From: Variovorax beijingensis
Lineage (GTDB): Bacteria; Pseudomonadota; Gammaproteobacteria; Burkholderiales; Burkholderiaceae_C
Length of the DNA stretch: 64,000 nucleotides
Direction of reading: 5' to 3'
NCBI RefSeq assembly: GCF_007828835.1
Contig: NZ_VIVL01000002.1
Coordinates: forward strand, 186,001-250,000
Shown: positions 63,500 to 64,000 of the stretch, piece after piece
Layout of the letters: every line of letters begins with the position of its first letter
Numbering within the stretch: position 1 is the first letter of the stretch
Notes under the pieces: generated by a model
Database searches by the model: none
Told to the model about the DNA's origin: nothing
The model's input: only the letters and a program-made list of their open reading frames with translations
Position numbers and translations under genes: made by a program

Positions 63500-64000
63500 G
63501 TGACCCTCGCAGCAGCGCCTCTCGATGCGCCAACTCCACCCCCGGCTCCGTCGGAGTTCATGGTGCTTCACCTTGGACTCGGCTCGTTCCATCGGGCCCA
63601 CCAGGCCGTCTATTTGCAGCGGCTGATCGATGCGGGCGACACCCGCTGGTCGCTCTCGGGCGCCAACATCCGGCCCGACATGGCCGAGGTCGTCGCCGCG
63701 CTGCAAGCGCAGGACGGCCGCTACACGCTCGAAACCGTGTCGCCGGCCGGCGAGTACCGGTACGAGCAGATCGAGGCCATCCGTGAAGTGCTGCCGTGGG
63801 AGCCTTCGCTGGCCGCGGTGGTCGCGCGCGGCGCGGCGCCGTCCACGCGCATCGTTTCGTTCACCGTGACCGAGGCCGGCTACTACCTCGACACCAAGGG
63901 CCGCCTGGACCTGTCGTTCGGCGATCTCGCAGCCGATATCGAGCGCGCGCGGCGCGGCAATGCCCGCAATGAGGGTGGCGAGGGCGTGACGATCTACGGC
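63500..64000 (+). CDS. mannitol/polyol dehydrogenase, long-chain family (5' part, cut by window edge)
   Basis: The frame begins at a GTG (63500) and stays open to the window edge (167 codons). It encodes MVLHLGLGSFHRAHQAVYLQRLI (the family's NAD-binding start with G-x-G-x-F-H-R-A-H), SGANIRPDMAEVVAALQAQDGRYTL and SFTVTEAGYYLDTKGRLDL, hallmarks of the polyol-specific long-chain dehydrogenases (mannitol, arabinitol or sorbitol to ketose). Its place after the polyol transporter supports mannitol, sorbitol or arabinitol catabolism. No convincing ribosome site precedes the GTG. The product is probably translated in coupling with the ATPase gene. Confidence 0.88.
   Translation, partial: MTLAAAPLDAPTPPPAPSEFMVLHLGLGSFHRAHQAVYLQRLIDAGDTRWSLSGANIRPDMAEVVAALQAQDGRYTLETVSPAGEYRYEQIEAIREVLPWEPSLAAVVARGAAPSTRIVSFTVTEAGYYLDTKGRLDLSFGDLAADIERARRGNARNEGGEGVTIYG

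Overview
The window reads as chromosome from a Variovorax-like member of the Comamonadaceae (Betaproteobacteria). The support is strongly G+C-rich coding sequence, a cyanophycin synthetase pair, a full general secretion (T2SS) cluster, a Bug/TctC-type solute receptor, Burkholderiales-type porins, and polyol and peptide ABC transporters. No rRNA, tRNA, CRISPR array, insertion sequence or prophage was found. No stretch longer than 300 bases lacks a gene or a described element.

Layout. 1-1.5 kb: the tail of an oxidoreductase gene, a small conserved protein and two tandem secreted paralogues. 1.7-9.4 kb: a cyanophycin locus, with cphA and a degenerate second synthetase on the minus strand and a divergent ABC exporter plus DUF1854 protein. 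9.4-15.5 kb: an acyltransferase, queC, a YddA/SbmA-type ABC protein, a PhnZ-like HD protein, a 44-residue lipoprotein and an MFS carrier. 15.5-19 kb: a Tat-exported phospholipase C with a small lipoprotein, and a 5'-nucleotidase. 19-30.3 kb: gspGHIJK-LMNDEF with divergent gspC. 30.3-37.3 kb: ilvA, a tyrosine recombinase, a start-less porin copy, a strong small-RNA candidate, an OsmC protein, coq7 and an intact porin in the opposite orientation. 37.5-45.4 kb: a peptide-type ABC operon with an M20 amidohydrolase, followed by a LigB-type dioxygenase. 45.4-55.5 kb: zwf, an AfuABC-type transporter, a HAD phosphatase, a lipocalin, tal and pgi. 55.6-59.1 kb: a DUF805 protein, a pdxA-like gene, a Bug receptor and a LysR regulator. 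59.3 kb to the end: a mannitol/sorbitol ABC operon running into a polyol dehydrogenase cut by the window edge.

How the genes fit together. The 45-55 kb block looks like sugar-phosphate metabolism. The solute receptor there carries a His-Asp pair and a Glu spaced as I recall for the sugar-phosphate receptor AfuA. It lies between genes for enzymes acting on glucose-6-phosphate, fructose-6-phosphate and sedoheptulose-7-phosphate, so an iron-transport label is probably wrong. The T2SS could export hydrolases such as the nearby Tat-dependent phospholipase C.

Most unusual observations. (1) An approximately 90-nt minus-strand RNA candidate near 34.5 kb has a promoter, two hairpins, an exposed anti-Shine-Dalgarno stretch and a strong terminator. 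(2) A porin copy without a start codon lies in inverted orientation to an expressed homologue and next to a tyrosine recombinase, as a silent-cassette arrangement would. (3) The AfuABC context just described. (4) Several genes have a -10 box only 7-8 bases before the ATG, suggesting leaderless mRNAs.
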